This document shows, one piece after another, positions 27,301 through 29,341 of a DNA stretch of 29,341 nucleotides. This DNA comes from Planctomycetia bacterium (GTDB lineage Bacteria > Planctomycetota > Planctomycetia > Pirellulales > UBA1268). The stretch covers positions 1 through 29,341 of the forward strand of contig RGBY01000006.1 in assembly GCA_009919445.1 (NCBI GenBank), in the 5' to 3' direction. Below the pieces are notes generated by a model. That model saw nothing but the letters and a program-made list of their open reading frames with translations. It did not search any database and was not told where the DNA came from. Position 1 is the first letter of the stretch. Each line of letters starts with the position of its first letter. Made by a program: the position numbers and the translations under genes.

Positions 27301-27427
27301 CAGGGACAGTCCGCCCTCCGCCGCCAGCAAGACCGGGAACCATGACCACCTGTCCCAGGCAGGTAGTCGAGGCGAGGCCTGTCACCAGACCCAGCAGGAC
27401 CGACGCGAAGCAGCAGAATCGGTTCAC
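24335..27427 (-). CDS. Exported TPR protein with inactive-looking CHAT domain
   Basis: The protein has 1030 residues. A signal peptide is seen (CCFASVLLGLVTGLAST). Residues ~45-650 are helical and contain TPR-like repeats (LAQIALAAGRLHEAFEFAE, MLGESSFELGQFRQAINFYN). The C-terminal ~350 residues have a CHAT (caspase HetF associated with TPRs) layout: DELIIVPDGPLWYLPFEIL (~730-750), VLLAGLQTGA (~890), AGDDLFTTAMNLAAAGAETA and HPFFWAGFALI (~1005). The dyad is missing: the strand that normally reads SACETG has AGLQTG, and no histidine occurs between ~730 and ~975. It is probably a binding module. The start is GTG at 27427 with AGGA nine bases upstream. A TauE/SafE permease gene follows by 17 bases. 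Confidence 0.78.
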   Translation of the reverse strand: MNRFCCFASVLLGLVTGLASTTCLGQVVMVPGLAGGGGRTVPGETYDLAQIALAAGRLHEAFEFAEAEYKDCMKFGTSRWIDSAAAATMLGESSFELGQFRQAINFYNEAILQAVSQGDWLLDVRFPDRPLTPRQSRSQLWGVPPRPTVPADLPRRMSIRLGTADPRGVMQNGGVLSAPMDFPIRPQEIMRSLAISLYRRADLLGPLAKNGLAIEKASDWLQRRPAPANHFSQAWIDVCLGIVMWSQGRTDQAFPLLKRGLVLETQFDHPLTPWALLTSGRILLAEGKWPEATTVFEAATFAAAAQADARALEEAFRWLVAASLAGEAGLPSMIPAAVAWAGDNFPSLTTRLQILSAEAFAEAGNRQQAARILGEVDSRLLPHGLGKGWCGSHATYAAALIDYANGNRTAGDPKLAQALTLARSHSPRLFQTQLLSEAVVAGKSGLSDREANELFASLLGDPDKKLFLTDPLEALAVMSTERKAAFEVWLRVAYTIKQTNSRGDETWLDAAEAARRNHWLTGRALGGRRDGLLHLLSRSQATSTAAISAREDLLADAPDLTTTLAKLESLQTTLGDSLRAASDTDAPMDSLPGDPDQWRDYAATTEQLRMRIDQLAAGRSSVPLLFPPLPATPEIRSRLGPRQRLLSFCWTESGLVGSLEAPKQAAVWQVKQAGAVSNTLASLAKSLCLYHPIKSVPSERLVQAGWQAHARHLADLLFAESGVSLEKHTDFDELIIVPDGPLWYLPFEILPVTKAADPADGEGLQLRDVCEIRYCPTRGLAVADRRRPTDRPFIAVYDNEAFRGDSPERTAEALSRITTAVDEAVGLSPTARRIPVPLPASLADTVAVFDDLTPRSTMSDQPMVAAVAGRPGMSFEDWLQPPAKMPRCVLLAGLQTGATSGTNKALGRAGDDLFTTAMNLAAAGAETAVLSRWNVGGRVSVDLGIEFLRDRHSVSPAGSLPTAAASWQRAVDLVTVEQPDFSREPRLQMSTSTVPADARHPFFWAGFALIDCGVLPAPPTPPDAEPVAAD

Positions 27428-27702
27428 CGCAGGGTTCCTGTTTGTCCAAAGGCAGTGGGCCGACCAGACCCGCCCCTCGACGATACCCGGTGGGCGTTCT
27501 TGCCGGCAAAGGCGACCGGCCCAAGTTTCTCGTCCTCTCGATGCGGCTGTCTCTCACCGAGCGGCCACGGGGGATAAAGTGGGTGATGCTGGAAAGCCAG
27601 GCAGGCCGGTTCGTTGGATTAGGCGGAAAATCAGAATTATCACAAGTTTGCCGATCAGGCTGGTCGATACCTCTACCGCACGCTTTTGGAGGTTGCCTGA
27701 TC

Positions 27703-27975
27703 ATGGATCGGATGTTCGCCACTCACTCAGTCTTTGGCACAGTTATTCGCCGCAGCTTGCTGCTGGTGGCCATGGTGGCGGGAGTCACGCTGACTGGCTG
27801 CCAGGTCGATGTTGGCGGGCAGACCTTGCCCAGCGGTTACTACCTGCAGGATGACATCCAGTACTTCCCCGCTGGTCCGGAATTCAAACTCTCGAAGGAA
27901 GCTGCGGCCCTCAAGGAATACCGCAACGAAATTGGGGCCGGGCAGTCTGCCGCCTCTTGCGACACCTGCCGCTGA
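27703..27975 (+). CDS. Small planctomycete-type lipoprotein with C-terminal CxxC
   Basis: The protein has 90 residues. A type II signal peptide ends in a lipobox (TLTGC, near residue 33). The mature part contains GGQTLPSGYYLQDDIQYFPA and GPEFKLSKEAAALKE, a style I associate with short planctomycete lipoproteins; no function is known. The end is CDTCR, a CxxC pair at the C-terminus that might bind metal or form a disulfide. The ATG at 27703 is supported by GGAGG ten bases upstream; the frame is open from 27442 but the added residues look untranslated. It is divergent from the CHAT-like gene. Confidence 0.75.
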   Translation: MDRMFATHSVFGTVIRRSLLLVAMVAGVTLTGCQVDVGGQTLPSGYYLQDDIQYFPAGPEFKLSKEAAALKEYRNEIGAGQSAASCDTCR

Positions 27976-28102
27976 TTGTCTGCCTGCCGGTGTCCCGCCT
28001 GAACCGCTGCGAGCCTATTCGCTTTGGCTGGTGTGGCCGCTATGGCGTTTTCGAACGTTTGGCTAGCGAGACGACTATTTCGCTGAGATTCTCAATTTCT
28101 GC

Positions 28103-28131
28103 GTGGAAATATCGCGGAAACGTCGTGGAAA
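28103..28131 (+). promoter_or_regulatory. Three direct repeats at 11-bp period, candidate MraZ operator
   Basis: GTGGAAA (28103-28109), GCGGAAA (28114-28120) and GTGGAAA (28125-28131) follow each other at exactly 11-bp spacing, so all three face the same side of the helix. Studied MraZ proteins bind short tandem repeats with a TGGG core ahead of their own gene. Here the core is slightly different (TGGA). mraZ starts 233 bases downstream. Confidence 0.5.
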
Positions 28132-28188
28132 TCGGTTTCGCAATGCCCCGGCCCGCCTCTCGGGTTTGAGTTGTGCCTTTCCGGCTAC

Positions 28189-28216
28189 TTGCAGGTTTCG
28201 AAGAGATATGTATGCT
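28189..28216 (+). promoter_or_regulatory. Possible mraZ promoter
   Basis: TTGCAG (28189-28194) and TATGCT (28211-28216) are separated by 16 bases, pointing to a start near 28223 and a leader of about 140 bases. Both hexamers keep the most conserved bases. The triple repeat lies about 60 bases upstream of the -35. Confidence 0.4.
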
Positions 28217-28265
28217 TTCGTGGGAATTAAGCCCATAAAAGAGTTTAATACTTGTTTTTCGTGGG
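28216..28265 (+). repeat. Two copies of TTTCGTGGG, 41 bp apart
   Basis: The nine bases TTTCGTGGG occur at 28216-28224 and 28257-28265. Both contain GTGGG, the core of known MraZ sites, and they lie just after the -10 and in the leader. A distance of 41 bp is close to four helical turns. Confidence 0.5.
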
Positions 28266-28363
28266 TTTTTTGCCAAAAATAACGCAAGGGATTGCAGTAT
28301 TCGGCAGGTTCTTCGGCGATGGTGCCGGGCCGGCCGAATCCTTTGGTGGCATGCAGCAACTTC

Positions 28364-28849
28364 ATGGCAACGGCGAACGATCTGCTGATTGGAGAGTTTC
28401 CACGGACGCTCGACGAGCGGTTCCGGCTGGGACTGCCGAACGAGTTGCTCGACGAACTCACGGCCGCGGGGCAGGAACTCGTGCTGGCCAAAGAGCGGGC
28501 CGGCTGCCTGTCGCTTTGGAATGCAGCAGTCTGGAAGCCACGCTTGGAGGCCTCGGTTGCCGTACTGCGAAGCAAGCTGGCGGCAGGCACGCTCAGTCAG
28601 CGGGTCGATCAGGTGCAGGATCTTGGTCGGCTCCTTTCCACACGTCACCGCACCGTCACCCTGGCCGGCCGTGGTCGGCTGGTGATTCCCGATGGCTTTC
28701 GGGAATTCCTCGGTGTCGACGCCGGCGGCGATCTGTTGGTGGTTGGAGCAGCAGTCTGTGTAGAGCTGTGGAACCCGGTTGCCTGGGGCGAATTCATCAC
28801 AGCAGAGATGCCGGCCTTCCGTCGCCGGATCGACGAACTCACGACCTAA
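28364..28849 (+). CDS. mraZ: MraZ transcriptional regulator
   Basis: MraZ is a DNA-binding repressor of the AbrB-like (SpoVT) fold that controls its own gene and the division and cell wall cluster. The 161 residues contain two copies of the fold. The first has FPRTLDERFRLGLP (about 12-25), with the DxxxR of the family. The second has VTLAGRGRLVIPDGFREFLG, where the Asp is replaced by Ala, so the second half deviates. The first half ends with LSLWNAAVW and the second with VELWNPVAW, the normal repeat ends. The ATG at 28364 is preferred; upstream ATG (28292) lacks support, and no strong ribosome binding site is visible. Confidence 0.9.
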   Translation: MATANDLLIGEFPRTLDERFRLGLPNELLDELTAAGQELVLAKERAGCLSLWNAAVWKPRLEASVAVLRSKLAAGTLSQRVDQVQDLGRLLSTRHRTVTLAGRGRLVIPDGFREFLGVDAGGDLLVVGAAVCVELWNPVAWGEFITAEMPAFRRRIDELTT

Positions 28850-29322
28850 GTCGGGCCAACCGCCCGACTGCTTGTGTGAAGTACTTCTTGAACTTTGGCC
28901 ATGCCCGGATGAGAGGGACGGGTTGACCTGTTACGGAATCCTCCGGCAGGCAAATGAAACAGCCACGGATCGGGCCCCACCAGCACGGATGCTGCCGCGG
29001 GACCTCCTCCGGGCATGGCCTTTTGATTGTTTACGGATCGCCCCGGTTTCAAAATCCCGAGCCGGTTGTGACCATTGACCGGCAGCGTGATCTCCCGGTT
29101 TCCACCGGGGGCTTCCTTGGGTGCGTACGGGTTCGCACCAGTTTCTCTGCCTGATTGCGGCAATCCTCGTAATCAAGCGTCTGGTTTTCAAAATTTTTTC
29201 CACCAGACAGAACAGTGCCCAGGTTTCTCCCGTATGGAATGACCGGTCGACAGCAAGGCGTCGACCGAAACCTTGCATTTCTGGCGAATGCCTGCTGATG
29301 TGGAAGGTGGGCAGGGCGAGAG
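28850..29322 (+). other. 473-base region after mraZ without a convincing gene, rich in hairpins
   Basis: Open frames on either strand are short and show no protein-like pattern. From 29061 on there are five perfect inverted repeats in a row. In many bacteria mraZ is directly followed by rsmH, so this long gap is unusual. It may be a long leader or a separate RNA. Confidence 0.5.
29061..29273 (+). other. Array of five stem-loops, candidate structured RNA
   Basis: Perfect stems: GCCGGT/ACCGGC (29061-29066 with 29078-29083); CCCGG/CCGGG (29094-29098 with 29105-29109); GGTGCG/CGCACC (29120-29125 with 29134-29139); GTCTGGT/ACCAGAC (29179-29185 with 29202-29208); CGGTCGAC/GTCGACCG (29244-29251 with 29260-29267). 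The last is enclosed by AGGTTT/AAACCT (29221-29226 with 29268-29273). None has a T tract, so they are not ordinary terminators. The strand is assumed from the neighbours. I could not match it to a known RNA family by eye. Confidence 0.4.
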
Positions 29323-29341
29323 ATGCCGGTGACGGTTGCTG
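29323..29341 (+). CDS. Possible start of the next division-cluster gene (truncated)
   Basis: ATG at 29323 with AGGGCGAG just upstream opens a frame (MPVTVA...) that leaves the window. The gene order mraZ-rsmH is common, so the 16S rRNA m4C1402 methyltransferase RsmH is the first guess, but six residues cannot prove it. An ATG at 29298 in another frame is an alternative. Confidence 0.3.

Larger units (their letters stand above)
27976..28363 (+). other. Control region ahead of mraZ, 388 bases
   Basis: I see no convincing gene here; a frame on the minus strand crosses it but runs antisense through mraZ. The right half is AT-rich for this genome. It holds the three direct repeats at 28103-28131, a likely promoter (28189-28216) and two copies of TTTCGTGGG (28216 and 28257), each described separately. 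No clear terminator follows the lipoprotein gene. Confidence 0.6.

Noticed and set aside
28040..28648. Minus-strand frame of 202 codons across the mraZ promoter region and mraZ
   Set aside because: It runs antisense through mraZ and the repeats, and its translation has no protein-like pattern.
28252..28926. Plus-strand frame of 224 codons overlapping mraZ in another frame
   Set aside because: The mraZ frame carries the family motifs; this frame is Arg/Gly-rich shadow sequence.
29179..29208. GTCTGGT/ACCAGAC hairpin with AT-rich loop as a terminator of mraZ
   Set aside because: The T-rich stretch lies in the loop and not after the stem, so it does not fit a Rho-independent terminator.
1..29341. 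CRISPR arrays, insertion sequences, phage genes, toxin-antitoxin pairs
   Set aside because: No regularly spaced repeats with spacers, no transposase or integrase motifs and no matching small gene pairs were seen on either strand.

Overview
The window looks like a chromosomal piece of a GC-rich planctomycete, probably of the Pirellulales type. The grounds are a DUF1559 pilin-like gene followed by a small lipoprotein gene, a CPXCG-type cysteine-rich protein, a lipoprotein with a sequence style I associate with planctomycetes, and many large Pro/Ala-rich secreted or membrane-anchored proteins of unknown function. Coding density is high. I see no phage genes, transposases, CRISPR array or plasmid functions.

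Layout. Bases 1-72 are the low-complexity tail of a gene from the left, closed by a strong terminator (159-195). Next come an AsmA-like membrane protein (minus), tRNA-Gly(CCC), a coiled-coil exported protein, and a divergent CPXCG protein with an operator-like palindrome over its probable -10. An exported nuclease-fold protein and a secreted zincin-like protein are divergent from each other. A lipoprotein and a broken DUF1559 gene follow. From 15468 down to 7704 the minus strand reads TPR protein, tmk, holB, a 1246-aa unknown membrane-anchored protein and fumC. The TPR gene and tmk are translationally coupled.

On the plus strand mutY follows (15597-16628). It converges on glmS, which is divergent from kdsB; both serve envelope sugar synthesis (glucosamine-6-phosphate and CMP-Kdo). 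A TPR protein, a two-gene ABC exporter, and a pair made of a large TPR protein with a CHAT-like domain and a TauE/SafE-type permease occupy 19606-27427 on the minus strand. The right end has a 90-aa lipoprotein gene, then mraZ and about 470 bases without a convincing gene but with several perfect hairpins. The last 19 bases may be the start of the next cell-division gene (rsmH would be expected).

The most interesting points are: three TGGAAA-type direct repeats at exact 11-bp spacing ahead of mraZ, with two further TTTCGTGGG copies (candidate MraZ operator); the hairpin array after mraZ; a CHAT-like domain lacking both catalytic residues, next to a TauE-type permease; a MutY with Glu at the position of the catalytic Asp; and a DUF1559 gene broken by an out-of-frame internal deletion. 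No complete new defence or metabolic system could be demonstrated from sequence reading alone.
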